A stretch of 64,000 nt of DNA from Spirodela intermedia (Eukaryota > Streptophyta > Magnoliopsida > Alismatales > Araceae), in NCBI GenBank assembly GCA_902729315.2, contig LR746274.1, forward strand, positions 5,446,037-5,510,036, written 5' to 3'. The notes beneath the pieces were generated by a model. It was not told the DNA's origin and did not search any database. It saw only the letters and a program-made list of their open reading frames with translations. This document shows, piece by piece, positions 23,101 to 34,369 of the stretch. Numbering within the stretch: the stretch's first letter is position 1; every line of letters starts with the position of its first letter. Both the position numbers and the translations under genes were made by a program.

Positions 23101-24752
23101 GTAACTGTCAGAAACCCTAGAAATATCTCTCAGCGATTCGGCGATGTAAAGGCACACTTCGTCCCTGCAACAGGTCCAGGAGGAAATTCGGAACGGGGAG
23201 GTGATGCTTGAGAAATACATCATTACTAAAACCCTAACGAAGCCCCCTGAAGAGTACCCAGACGCCAGAAATCAACCTCATGTGCAGGTGGGATCTCTTT
23301 TTATGACTATCTGCTGGTGTGGGTCGCCTCATCTTACCGGAGCTTGGGCACTTGACAGGTGGCGCTGAGACTGAAGCAGAACGGCTACGCGACGGGCTGC
23401 TCCGCCGGCGATACGATCCCTTACATCATCTGCTGCCAGGAGGTAAGTGAGACTTGAGAGCCCCGCGAGAAAGCAACCGAGGGCCTATGTGGGTTGTGCA
23501 GACTCGGTGACGACTCTTGATCCTTTCACCAGAATGCGGGTTCTGGCTCGTCGGCGGGGGTGGCCGGGAGGGCCAGGCACCCCGACGAGCTGAAGAGGGA
23601 CAGCGGCGGGTGGATGGTTGACATCGACTACTACCTCTCCCAGCAGGTCCTTTATAGCTTGTTTTCTTCGGCGGCCCGTCCGCTTCTCTCTCCTCCTAAA
23701 CCTCTGGGTTGTTCCCGCAGATTCATCCGGTGGTTTCAAGGCTCTGCGCTTCCATCCAGGGCACCAGCCCTGCTCGCCTGGCGGACTGCCTTGGTCTCGA
23801 TTCTGCGAAGGTGGGTCCCTGAGGTTCTTACTCCTGACGTCACTCTGTTGCTGCTCCTCTGACGTCACATCTTCCCCACTCTCTCTCTCTCTACAGTTCC
23901 AGCAGAGGACGGCCGAATCCTCCAGCGGGGACCCATCGACTGCGCTCCTCTCCGCTATGGACGACGAGGAGAGGTAACCAGGTTTCCGGCCCTCGACTGG
24001 AGCGGCGGCGCCGCCCACTCTCTCTCTAAAACGCCGCCCTTGCTCCTGTTTCGTTCACAGGTACCACGGCTGTGAGTCGTTGCAGCTGTCGTGCCCTGCC
24101 TGCTCCTGCTCGTTCGAGTGCCCCCCCGTTTCCAGCCTGCTTTCCGGCGAGCCGCCGGAGGAGCAGAATTTCTGGCGGAGGATGGCCTGCACGCGGTGTC
24201 CCGAGGGCAGCGATCCCAGCAGGCTGTCCCCTGCTACGCTGGCTAACCAGGTAACGACGACGGCGGCGCCTAGTCCCTAGTCTGTGGATGGCCTAGCTGA
24301 GGATTGCCCCTCTCTCTTCTCTGTAGGTTAAGCGGCAGGTGGAGAGGTTTCAGTCCACCTACTACAGGGCCTCAATGACGGTATTCTTCTTCTTCGTCTT
24401 CTTCTTCTTTCATGGCCATCTTCTCCGATCACTCGTTGATGGTGCTGGCAGTGTGACGATGAGATGTGCAAGTACACGACGCGCGGCCTGAACCTCCGAG
24501 TGCTTGGGGACTCGGAGAGGGGAACCATCTGCCCCAACTACCCTCGCTGCAACGGCCGTCTCGTCAGACAGGTTCCAACTCTCCCCCGCCCATTATCTCT
24601 CTCGTCATCTCTCTCTCTCTACATTATTTGACTGTCGGAAGACTGAAATCTTGGTCGTTTCAGTACACGGAGGCGGACTTGTACAGGCAGCTGAGTTACT
24701 TTTGCTACGTTCTGGACGCCGCAAGATGCCTCGAAAAGGTTGACCCCTCTCT

Positions 24753-24798
<46 letters not shown>

Positions 24799-25026
24799 AG
24801 CTGTTGGATTCTCTTTGTTCATTCGATGGGATGTGATGGATGGCCCTCGCTCACCCTCTTCGTTGTGTTCGGGTCGCAGCTGGGTCACCGCGGTGGGGCC
24901 CAGGTCGAGAAGGAGCTCGCCCAGGCCCGCCTTCTCAGCGCCTCGGCCCTCTCTACCGTCCAGAAGATCCGGGACCGCTGCGCCTTCGGCTGGGTCCAGC
25001 TGAACGATCTCTGCGTCTCCATCTAG
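14111..25026 (+). CDS. POLA1: DNA polymerase alpha catalytic subunit (family B), complete 31-exon gene
   Basis: All 31 exons join in frame to 1,534 residues: 14111..15268, 15529..15699, 15827..15910, 16027..16101, 17001..17065, 18427..18517, 18711..18896, 19166..19329, 19441..19555, 19964..20143, 20222..20335, 20446..20565, 20688..21002, 21142..21234, 21565..21683, 21770..21842, 21924..21980, 22473..22565, 22661..22783, 22868..22965, 23055..23100, 23174..23287, 23359..23442, 23533..23646, 23721..23810, 23897..23973, 24061..24250, 24327..24380, 24452..24571, 24664..24738, 24880..25026. Landmarks: the exonuclease-like block [13 protein letters not shown] without a proofreading triad (usual for alpha), polymerase motif [11 protein letters not shown] (about 936), motif [14 protein letters not shown] (about 1013) and motif C YGDTDS (about 1063). 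C-terminal zinc modules follow (CPAC/CTRC, then CDDEMC and CPNYPRC). It extends RNA primers in the primase-polymerase complex. Exons from 22473 on are GC-rich with mostly short introns, unlike the AT-rich middle. Confidence 0.97.
16786..16809 (+). repeat. Direct repeat copy 1 in a POLA1 intron
   Basis: A 24-base sequence beginning ATTAGGAACAAATC recurs exactly at 17296-17319. The two copies lie in the introns either side of exon 5, 510 bases apart. Confidence 0.8.
17296..17319 (+). repeat. Direct repeat copy 2 in a POLA1 intron
   Basis: Exact second copy of the 24-base repeat at 16786-16809, lying downstream of exon 5. It may mark a local duplication or template-switch scar. Confidence 0.8.
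24750..24795 (+). repeat. (CT)n tract in the next-to-last region of POLA1 introns
   Basis: A CT run of about 45 bases lies in the intron between the last two exons, far enough from the 3' splice site (24879) not to be the polypyrimidine tract itself. Confidence 0.8.
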
Positions 25027-25818
25027 AGATAGAGAGAGAAAGAGAGAGAGAGAGGGTTGTGGCTATCATGTTAATAAAAAATTAATCTTTATGTTGGGGG
25101 GAGGGGGTTTCGTTGACCGGGTGGGCCCGGGATCCTCGTATGATGATCAACTCTGATTGGCAGATTGATATTGACGCTGCGCCGTCCCCGTCATCCACGT
25201 GCGGCTGATCGACACGTGGGCAGGGCGAGGACGGCAGAATCCCCCGACCGACGGGGATACCCGTCGCCGATCCGCTGGCCTGTCCGGTTGACCGGGGACA
25301 GGCGGAGTTTTACGATGGCCCAACCTCGCAGACAGCGCGTGCCCACCACCAGAGATTCCCCCTTCGCCTAACCGGATGCGAAAGGCAGATGTCGGTCACC
25401 CTCCTATGTCGTTTCCTCCACCTTTAGAGAGAGAGAGAGAAAGAAGTCCATCCGATGGCGGGTGGACGGTCCCGATCGCGGTTCTTCTCGCGAAGAGAGG
25501 GGGTTTCTAGAATTTTTATTTTTTTATTTTTTAAAATAGGAGAGGACGGGGGTGGGGGTGGCTTTGAAGAGAGGGGCCAGTCTCTGGCCAGAGAAAGTAA
25601 ATACTCCCGGGGTATCCGGCATTCAACGGTGGTCTGCCAGATTAGCGCGGTCTCCAAGGCAGCGCCGCCCAGCCGCTAGCTGTCCGACCACCACCAATCC
25701 GCCTCCACGACGATTCTCCCAGGTGCCACCGCCGCCGCCCACACGTGCAGCCACCCCATAACCGCCCCCACCCCCCCCCCCACTCCCCTTCCGGCGAGGC
25801 CATCAGAGCTCGATAGAG
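25027..25818. other. Spacer between POLA1 and the U-box gene
   Basis: GA tracts at 25028-25053 and 25427-25441, a CACGTG core (25197), and a C-rich stretch at 25765-25783 just before the next gene. No further gene is seen. The right half is presumably the U-box gene promoter and leader. Confidence 0.45.
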
Positions 25819-27126
25819 ATGCCGGAGAGGGTGGCGCCGCTGGACATGGCGGCGGTGCAGGTGCCGTGGCACTTCCGGTGCCCCATCTCGCTGGAGCTGA
25901 TGAGGGACCCCGTCACCGTCGCCACCGGACAGACCTACGACCGGATGAGCATCGAGTCCTGGATCGCCGCCGGCAACTCCACCTGCCCCGTCACTCGCTC
26001 CCCCTTGCCGGAGCTCTCCCTCATCCCCAACCACACCCTCCGCCGCCTCATCCAAGACTGGTGCGTCGCCCACCGCTCCCTCGGCGTGGAGCGGATCCCC
26101 ACCCCGAAGCAGCCCGCCGAGCCCGCCGCCGTCCGCTGCCTCCTCTCGCAGGCGGAGTCGCCGTCCTCCGCCGAGCCCGCCCGGGTCGCCGCCCTCCGCC
26201 GCCTCCGCTCCCTGGCCGGCGACTCCGATGGCAACCGCGCGGTGATTTCCACGCCGGAGAATCGGGCCTCCCTGTTGTCCCTCTCCTTCCGGGGAGCCCC
26301 GCCGTCGAGCTGCCCCGCCGGCGGGTCCGCCGTGGCGGTGGAGGCCCTCTCGGTGGTGGCGATGCTGCCGCTCTCGGAGCAGGACAGCGCTTCCGTGGCC
26401 GGCAGCGCCGAGCGGTTGTCTTGGCTGTCGGCGCTGCTCTCGTTCCACCCCTCGGCGGAGACTCGGGCCGACGCTGCCGCCGTGGTGGAGGCCGTCTCCG
26501 CCGGGACGAAGTCGCCGGAGCTGCGCGCCACCATTGGCAGCGCCGGGGGGATGATGGAAGGCCTGGTTCGGATGCTGGGCAGAGACCGTCGCAGTACCAA
26601 GAGGGCGATCAAGGCAGCCATCAGAGCTCTCTTCTCGCTCTGCCTGGTAAAGCAGAACAGGGAGCGAGCGGCGCCGCTCGGCGCCGCCAAGTACCTGGTC
26701 GACAGGGTGGCCTCCGGCGAGCTGGACCGCGGTGACATGGAGCGCGCGCTCGCCACAGTGGAGCTGCTTTGCCGGGTGGACCGGGCCCGCGAGGCGCTGG
26801 CGGCCCACGGCGGGGTGGTGGCCGCGCTGGTGAAGGTGCTGGCCGTGAAGGTCTCCGACCGGGCAGCGGAGCACGCGGCGGGGACGCTGGCGGCACTGTG
26901 TGGGGCGTCGGAGGCGCTGCAGCGGGAGGCGGTGGCCGGAGGGGTCCTCACGCGGCTACTGCTGATGGTGCAGAGCGACTGCTCGGAGCGAGCAAAGAGG
27001 AAGGCGCAACTGCTGCTGAAGCTCCTGCGAGCGGCCTGGCCGGCCGGCGACTCCCTCGCCATTTCCGACGACTTCCAGGTTCATCCCTCCGCCGGCGCCG
27101 TGCCCACCGCATCCTTTCTCTGCTAG
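25819..27126 (+). CDS. Plant U-box E3 ubiquitin ligase with ARM-type repeats (PUB25/26-like)
   Basis: Intronless frame of 435 residues from the ATG at 25819. The U-box is at residues about 14-90: FRCPISLELMRDPVTV, TGQTYDR.SIE.W, CPVT and LIPNHTLRRLIQDW. It is followed directly by VERIPTPKQPA, which is typical of the PUB22-26 group. Residues about 110-410 are helical, Ala/Leu-rich ARM-like repeats, with the conserved blocks ALFSLCLVKQNR, ATVELLCR and LLLMVQSDCSERAKRKAQLLLKLL recalled from PUB25/26. The U-box recruits E2 enzymes and the ARM region binds substrates; relatives act in cold, drought and immune signalling. The CDS is extremely GC-rich, which produces long open frames in other frames and on the opposite strand that should be ignored. 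A short 7-base tandem repeat follows the stop. Confidence 0.92.
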   Translation: MPERVAPLDMAAVQVPWHFRCPISLELMRDPVTVATGQTYDRMSIESWIAAGNSTCPVTRSPLPELSLIPNHTLRRLIQDWCVAHRSLGVERIPTPKQPAEPAAVRCLLSQAESPSSAEPARVAALRRLRSLAGDSDGNRAVISTPENRASLLSLSFRGAPPSSCPAGGSAVAVEALSVVAMLPLSEQDSASVAGSAERLSWLSALLSFHPSAETRADAAAVVEAVSAGTKSPELRATIGSAGGMMEGLVRMLGRDRRSTKRAIKAAIRALFSLCLVKQNRERAAPLGAAKYLVDRVASGELDRGDMERALATVELLCRVDRAREALAAHGGVVAALVKVLAVKVSDRAAEHAAGTLAALCGASEALQREAVAGGVLTRLLLMVQSDCSERAKRKAQLLLKLLRAAWPAGDSLAISDDFQVHPSAGAVPTASFLC

Positions 27127-27150
27127 CAGAGGGCAGAGGGCAGAGGGCAG
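27127..27150 (+). repeat. Short tandem repeat just after the U-box stop codon
   Basis: Three full CAGAGGG units plus a partial one begin immediately after the TAG stop. This is in the 3' UTR. Confidence 0.7.
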
Positions 27151-28305
27151 ATTTGTTCTCCCCCCTCAATACGACACGTCTATTCCAGATTAATTGACGT
27201 CCTCCCCACCCCTGTTTCCCATCTCTGCGAACTTCTCTGTTCCTGTATTTCCAGGGAGAAGGTAGAGCTCTCTCTCTCTCTCTAAAACTATCATATTTCG
27301 CCATGTTCGTCGCCCTATCCTCTCTCGTTGGGAGCATTTTCTCCTCTGTCTGTCTCTATCTTGACCTCCATGGCGGCGCAACAGAGAAGCACCTCCTCCC
27401 ATCGTTCCTCTACCTCTCTCTTGCGTCGTTGCCAGGCACATTCTCTCTCTCTCTCTCTAGACACAGGGGAAGAATCATGTGAGGTGGGTGGGAGTTTGAC
27501 TGGAGAGAGGTGGGCGGCCTCCTTTTCCGGGGAGGATCACCCTTCCGTCCATGTGGCCGGGGAATAAAGCCTCCACCTTTCCTCCACGCAAAGAAGGTAC
27601 AGACCAGGCCCAACACGAAGAGGAAGACCGCGGGGTGGGGGGTGGGTCCCACTTGCCACTTGTCCTAGAACCGGCTCTTATCCCCGATTGCATACCTTAC
27701 AAACTTAGTAAATTGTATATATATCCTTATGCTTTTTTTATCATTATAAAAGACGAATATTAGTCCCTAGTAGTATGCATTTTTTTAATTATTAATTAAT
27801 TCCAACTACTATGCTGGATTAATCGGAAAAATAATTAAATCTTAACTATCTTTTATTCTTGAGGACCCTTGTGAAACAAATCGAGATTTTTCGGGGGTAG
27901 GAGGCAAACTCTCAGTTTCTTATGGCCCAGAATTGTAAATTTGGTCGTTGACCGACCGAACTTAGAGAGAGAGAGCATGTGATCCTCGCATCTCTTGCAC
28001 GCGCGAAGGCTCCCGTCGACCGACCGCCTTCCAATTGACCGTTGGTCCCCCTCGCCCAGTCCGAGGGTGGACCACGATTGATAACAACGGTTGAAACAAG
28101 GCCCAACAGATGGGCCCATCGTGGAGCCCACCAAGGCCCACAAGGTCGGCAATGACTAATTTGGGCTATTATGGGGCCAACATGAGTTTTTCTCCAAGTG
28201 GGCCTTTTAATGGTCTTAGGCCGAAAGTGAGATTACTTTGGACAGCAGGTACAGCAGAACGGCCCAATATCATGTCGGGCCCAATGCCCTTTGGAAGAGG
28301 CCCAT
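27151..28305. other. Spacer with CT tracts and a GGCCCA cluster
   Basis: CT tracts lie at about 27268-27283 and 27441-27460. AT-rich DNA fills 27690-27870. Between 28095 and 28330 GGCCCA/TGGGCC-like hexamers occur roughly every 20-30 bases. No gene is supported. Confidence 0.45.
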
Positions 28306-28700
28306 TTAGAGAAAAGACGAAGATAGCCCAAAACAGAAGCCTTCACGATAGTGGGCCAGGGAACCCAATATCAGGCCTTGTCGAAGAGCCCCCCTGATGA
28401 AGGGGAAGTAGTTGACGTCGGCCCATATAGCCCATGCCAACTCCCCCAATCCCAGCCCACCACTTTGGGCTCAGCCTACAGAGCCCTCCACATGGCCACC
28501 GCCAGCAGCATGACAGCGGCGGCCGATAGAAACAGGGGGGAGATATCAAAGGTGAAAACTTCCCTGCTTCAGCGGCAGTGGCGGCGGTCAACGCCACTTA
28601 TTCTCTCTAAAGTATCTCTCTCTCTCACTTACTTATGGTGGGGAGATGAAGGTGTTCACCATGATACAGAAGGGGGTCAAAAGGGAGGTCGCTTGGAGCC
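28306..28700 (-). pseudogene. Decayed partial duplicate of the CslH-type gene 3' end
   Basis: The plus-strand DNA from about 28325 aligns by eye with 30790 onward in the intact gene: the shared segments include GAAGCCTTCACG, CCAACTCCCCCAATCC and AGCATGACAGCGGC-like blocks in the same order. After about 28570 the match jumps to the region around 31320-31440 of the intact gene, covering the last intron and the end of exon 7. Most of exon 8 is therefore deleted internally. The minus-strand reading frame is broken, so this is a pseudogene in the same orientation as, and downstream of, the functional copy. Confidence 0.8.
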
Positions 28701-30572
28701 AAGAGGCTGAGGAGTAGGCTACAAGTCAATGCATATTTTTTAATAAATGTCTATTAATCAAGCTTCCTATTAGTTTGGAGTTATAAGTCAAACTGAATAA
28801 TGTGCAAGTATAGTTGATTATTTTCAAAGGATCTTATCCCAAATCAGTATCAATAATTTGTGATTATAACGTTGACACATCTGACTTCATCTGCTAGCAT
28901 AAGCTAATAATAAGACATGTCAAAAACATATTATACTACAAGTACATATCTCTCAATTACTTTGAATTCTAATTCTTCCTTCATAAAGGTTTGAATAGTT
29001 GATTTTCATGCCTCAATATATATATATATATATACATTGTGATGTAAATGATTTATTTCATTGTGATATATACATTATGATTTACATTGTGATGGCACCA
29101 CTATTGTTGTTAATTTAACTAGTGATGTGACATTTAATTCATGCCTTATTCTCATAGACATATTATATGTTTGATAATTCTCAAAGACATTATGTATACT
29201 AACATCTCATTCTCATGTTAAAACCTTTGCTTCTCTTTTGATCATCTAGAGATTTAAGATCCATATTGGAAGACAGTGACAGACAAGGGTGATCGTATCG
29301 GCAACCTTGTTATTTTGCTACATAACACTTTTCAATGTTTAAAGATTGCCTACTTTTGTTTATAATGTCTTCATTTGCACATAACACAAATAGGTTTGGA
29401 TGTGTCTCCCATGGTTTTAAGACATATTAGACAATAATTAGTTTATTGTTACTCTATCATGTAATGAAACACAAACATGTTACATTTGTCTTTTGGTAAA
29501 GTAATGAAGCTTACTTTTTGTTTGCCATAATCATCTTTTTGAAAAATTATTTAACTTAGTACTCTATGACATGTGGGGATTTTTTCTTATCATTACTCAT
29601 TGTAGTTATGCATACTTTTTCACAATCATTGTTGATGAGTCATTTTACCTGTGCTTTCCTGATGAAGACCACATCAATATTGATTTGTTGATAGGACTCA
29701 GTATAATTTATTGTGAAATATAAATTTCAACACTTATCGAACTTTGTTAGAACTTTATTTTTCCAATAATGTATTTCACTCTAATGTTGGACATATTATT
29801 TTCTCACTATCAATTTTCTTATCAATTGATCCCCACCTTCCATTATGAATAAGAAAACTATATAGTAAAATGATATAAACATTTGTGTCCGCTCTTTAAG
29901 CAAAATGATATAAATTTCATTCACATGTAAGAGCCTATGTTGTTGTAAGCTAACACTCATAGTGTGAAAATATATAAACTTTATGACATTGAAAGTAAAC
30001 AGCTCTACTTTTCATAGAAATATATTTCTTTCCATTATATTTAGAAATGATAATATACTATTGAATCTATTTTTGGATCTCGTGATTTTAACCATTGTAA
30101 AAAATTCTTTAAAGTACCCATAGTTGGTTCTTCTTTACATAAACTCCTCCATTTTAGTATCATTCCTTCCATATTATTTTAGTCACCTTCATAAACCACC
30201 TTCTTATCTTTAAGACTTCCATTTTAATATCCTACTACATTAGCTAATTATTATTCATAAGATTTATTATCTTATATTAGACTTACTTTAGAACACTTCT
30301 CTCTCACCTTCACAAACATAGTTCTTTATGACTATTTCATCTAATTATGAAATTTAATTCAATCATTAAGCAATTTTATATCATCTAAATATTATATAAT
30401 CTATTAACACTTGGTCACTTGTCTTTTAACTAGCAGAAAATCATATGATTAATTCTCACTATATTTATAAAATCAAATATCAAATCAAATCATTAAATTC
30501 ACATTCACTCTTGTAGCCATGCATAATTATTAACATCTTATATAGTTAGATGTTAATAATGATAACTAAGTA
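28701..30572. other. AT-rich spacer, probably degraded transposon DNA
   Basis: Very AT-rich, with a (TA)n run at 29015-29034 and no recognisable gene. It ends at a Copia reverse-transcriptase relic, so some of it may be the eroded upstream part of the same element, but I could not identify other domains. Confidence 0.4.
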
Positions 30573-30740
30573 GAAGAAGTGTACACATACTTATCTTTGG
30601 ACTATCATAGAAAAGAGGGATGTTGTCATTTGTCAAGGCCAAATTATTTTTGTAAATTATATAAGTCTATTCTTAGACTCCAATATCCATCTAGACAATG
30701 GTACTCAAAACTATATACTTCATTTAGATTCATTAACAAA
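30573..30740 (+). mobile_element. Ty1/Copia reverse-transcriptase relic
   Basis: The plus strand encodes EEVYTYLSLDYHRKE and then, in the same frame, CKLYKSILRLQYPSRQWYSKL. This corresponds to the Copia RT blocks usually read as EEVYM.LPPGY and CKL.KSLYGLKQ.PRQWY. Only about 55 codons remain. It lies 22 bases beyond the stop codon of the CslH-type gene, on the opposite strand. Confidence 0.75.
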
Positions 30741-30762
30741 ATGGCCCAATGTCTATGTGGGT

Positions 30763-33029
30763 CTAGGAGGATGCCAATTTGCTTAAAAGCACAAAGAGAA
30801 AGCTCAAAACTGAAGCCTTCACGACCGTGGGCCTAGGAAGCCCATATTGGGCCCTACGGAAGAGACCCACAATGAAGGGGGAGTAGCTGAGGACAGCCCA
30901 CGTGGCACACGCCAACTCCCCCAATCCTGGCCCACCTCCGTCGGGTGCGGCCCAGAGCATCCTCCACGTGCCCGCCGCCAGTGCCGCTGAGTTCAGAAGC
31001 GCGACAGCGGTGGCGGGGACAAACAGCGGGGAGGCGTCGAAGGTAAACCCTCCCGTGTTGACGGCCGCAGCCGGTGCGTTGACCTCCTTCTTTGTGATCT
31101 CGAAGGCGGCTTCTGACAAGCCAACGAGCTTTGCCACCACACTCAGCAGCCCGAAGAGATATGCCGTTGCCGCCGTGATCCGCCTCATCCGTTGGTTGTT
31201 CCACCACGACCTCAGTGACTCTCCGACTGCGAGGTACTCCGCCACCGTGTACACGTTGTAAATGGCGAAGATGGCCGCTGGAACCACCCCCGCCAGTCCC
31301 TACATGGCACAAAACCGCCGCCGGTCAACTCTTCACCTTAAGGTCAACGCTCCTATCTCAATCTCTTACTTACGGCGGGGAGGAAGGAGGTGTTCGCCAC
31401 GACGGAGAAGGGAGTCAACAGGGCATAGCAGAGCTCGGGGAGGGAGCGTGCGGCCCAGAGGTTGAGCAGCAGGTAGGCCAGGCACTGGCGGCGGCCCAGC
31501 TTCCCATTGACCGCCGCGAGCAACGGGCTGTGTTGACCCACGAGGTTCTCGAGGACACCGGTGGCCCAGCGTTTTATCTGGGTAAGGGTGGCGGGCCCAC
31601 CTGACGGCGCGATCCCCAAGAATGCCGGAGGCTGTGGGTTCAGTGTGACGGACCGCCAGCCCTTGGCGTGGATCCGGAGACCGGTCTGGATGTCTTCAGT
31701 GGCGGACCCGTAGGCCCACCCGACCTGCATCCCATTAAGAGGATGAGGACTGCACGTGTGGAGGGGGGGGTGGTTAGCACGTGGGAATTCACCTCGTCGC
31801 CCCACAGAGAATGGAGCTCATAAGAGCAGCTGGAGACGTCCACTGCGGCGTGCATGGAGGCGGCGAGGTCGTCGATGGCGAGGGAGGTCTTGCGGAGGCC
31901 GGAGATGATGTCCGCCGCGGATGACTGAAGCCGCCGCGAGCGGCCGAATCTTCCGCGGAGGTCTGCCGACGAGGGCTTCGCCGGCGGAGGGTCGTCTGGG
32001 GCCTCGCCGTAGATGGCGTTCCGCCGGTGAAAGCAGCCCGTTCCGTAATAGAAAGGTCCCTGGAGCCCTTCCATCCCCCTCCCCAAGAACTGCGAGACGA
32101 GAAACATGGAAGCGCCGAGATTGAGGTTTAGTGTTCCCACGGGCGGAGGAGGAGATGGTGGTGGTGGTGGTGGAAGAGGAGAAGGAGAGGAAGAAGAAGG
32201 AGAAGGAGGAGGAGGGAGGAGGAGGAGGAAGGAGGAGGGGGCGGCGTACGTGATTGAGGACGGTCATCTGGTTGCCGAAGGGGTCGTCCTTGGGGGGGCT
32301 GTGGAAGCGCTGGGGGCACTGGACAAAGCCGCTCATCTTGTCCATGTCAAAGCCGAGGAGGAGGCACATCGCGTGGAGGATGACGGCCGGGTTGTTGACA
32401 AACATGTCACAGTCAACGTTGACCATGAAGGGCGCGTTGGTTATCACTCCGGAGACCCTGGTCTGGGTTCGGGAAGTCATACATACACAATGAGTGAGGA
32501 AGAAGAAAAATTGGGGCATTTTCATTAATTAATTTAATGGTATTGTTAACAAAAGTGTAGCTCCAAAATTAGTTTTTTTTTATAGGAAAGTACAGAGGCA
32601 AAAAATAGTATTTAGGAATCTTTCTTCAAAGTAGCCTTACTAAAAAAAAGTTTAATTTTACAAATTTTGAAGAAATTTCCAAAATAACTAAATGAATTTA
32701 ATTAAAGATAACAGAGTTTGTAATATATTTTTTCCAAAATCCAATTCATGGTAAGTCAACGACAGAAACATTTTGACGAAAATGGTAAATACAGTCAAAA
32801 CTTCAAAGAATCTACGCCAATTTTCAAACTAACTAGTTTTGCAAAAAATGTGCCAGTAATAACGTAATTGACTCCATAAAAAGAGTTCTTGCCCCACATA
32901 ACTCCCTGATGCGTGAACAATGTGTCAAATATTGCATGAAAAACAATCAAGATTTCAATTGCATCCGATCCCGAAACCCAGAAGTTCTAAACGTGTTTCT
33001 TCTAGCTGTTGACTATCTCATGAACTTTA

Positions 33030-33060
<31 letters not shown>

Positions 33061-34315
33061 AGAGGGTGAGTGGTTAGGAATAATGGCTAGAGTTTCTTAC
33101 AGGTCCGACCCACAACCTACTTTCCGAGTTTCTCTACCGGGAACAGATCAAGTTCACACCTTGCAGAGGGAATCAACGAACTCGAGGCTGGGCTTGAGAA
33201 ACCAGGGCCCGAGCTGGGCGGTTCCCATCCAGACCATCAATCCTACAGAGTCAGATATTCATGGCTCCACTCTTCAAAGGGGAACCTTACCAGGACGTTC
33301 ATAGCTCCACCCTTGAAGTGATGGTGATGGTTTGGATTTTTTTCCCTCGCCACATAGAACAGATGAGGGACGCCATCTGCCGGATCGCCCTTGTTCTCCC
33401 ATATGGCCTGCTCCAAACGTAGATCTGAGCACAATTAGGGTGTGCATCTACATACTTTAATGTAAATTGAACACAATTCTGACCTTAATCACGCTGGGAT
33501 GGTTCTCCCGGTCGAATTGGGAGAAGATCGGCTCAGTGTCGCCTCTCAGATGAGCTTCCTCTACTCTTCTCTCCAGTTCTCGGTACATGCGCTGGAGGTT
33601 GAGATCAGAGCTGCGGACGATGAGTTCTCCCCAGGAGGATTTGGGGGATGATCGGAGCTTACCTTCATTGCTTCCCAGTCATGGAGGAAATCGGGAGAGA
33701 TCGACGGGGAGGGCTCCGGCTCGCCGAAGAAGTAGTGGAGGGGAGCTCGAACTTGGACGGCGTACTTCTTGCAGAAGGGAACCCACGACCTAGCGAACTC
33801 CGAAGCCTCCACCATAGCGCGGTAGGTGGCGGCCGAGAAGCCGTCGTCGGAGACGTAGCAGGCGAGCTTGTGAGGCGGGTAGTCTACCGCCAGCAGTGAC
33901 AGCACCGTGTTCACGGTGATCATGGGCGGCTCGAGCTCGGGGTTCGCCGTGGTGAGGAACATGTCCACAGCCGGCAGGTCCTCCCACCTGGAATTCCCTC
34001 GAAACCCTAAATTTCCCGAGGGGGGAGCAAGAAGAGAAGAGGGTCTATGGCGGATTACCTCTTGGAGAGGCGCTCTGGGTAGGTTATCTGCCTCACGGGG
34101 TTCCATTTGGAGTTAATGTGCAGAAGCCAGACAAAGGTGAACCAGGCCTCGCACAGAAAAGCTACGATCCACAGAGCTTCACGGCGGCGCGTCGAGATTA
34201 GGCGGCAACAGAGGAGGGCGGTGAGGAGAGAGAGGATCAGGAGATCCGCGGCCCTCCAGAGTGTGTTCTTCACCGGCATCGTCTCTCGGAAGTGGAGCGG
34301 TTTAGAGGCGGCCAT
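30763..34315 (-). CDS. Cellulose synthase-like protein, CslB/CslH clade
   Basis: Eight exons on the minus strand, 34315..34059, 33987..33663, 33591..33484, 33407..33291, 32462..32250, 32089..31793, 31724..31374, 31299..30763, join in frame to 734 residues, the usual size of CslB/CslH proteins. Two N-terminal membrane helices (about 24-68) precede [16 protein letters not shown]. The catalytic signature of processive GT2 enzymes is complete: DD in YVSDDG (about 131), DCD in VNVDCDMF (about 287), TED in SATEDIQTG (about 448) and QIKRW (488-492). The last exon encodes several membrane helices. There is no N-terminal zinc finger, so it is not CesA or CslD. CslH proteins make mixed-linkage glucan in grasses; CslB roles are unclear. 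CslB versus CslH cannot be decided without a tree. A TATA box lies 48 bases upstream of the ATG. A damaged copy of its 3' end follows downstream. Confidence 0.9.
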
Positions 34316-34362
34316 TGAGCTATCTACAGCGACTGGATAGCAGTACCGGCTACTGACGTGTT

Positions 34363-34369
34363 CTTTATA
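34363..34369 (-). promoter_or_regulatory. TATA box of the CslH-type gene
   Basis: TATAAAG on the minus strand, 48 bases before the start codon, implying a very short 5' UTR of about 20 bases. Confidence 0.55.

Noticed and set aside
25642-26874. 410-codon minus-strand open frame antisense to the U-box gene
   Set aside because: It is a shadow of the very GC-rich U-box coding sequence; the plus-strand frame has clear U-box and ARM signatures and the antisense product is low complexity.
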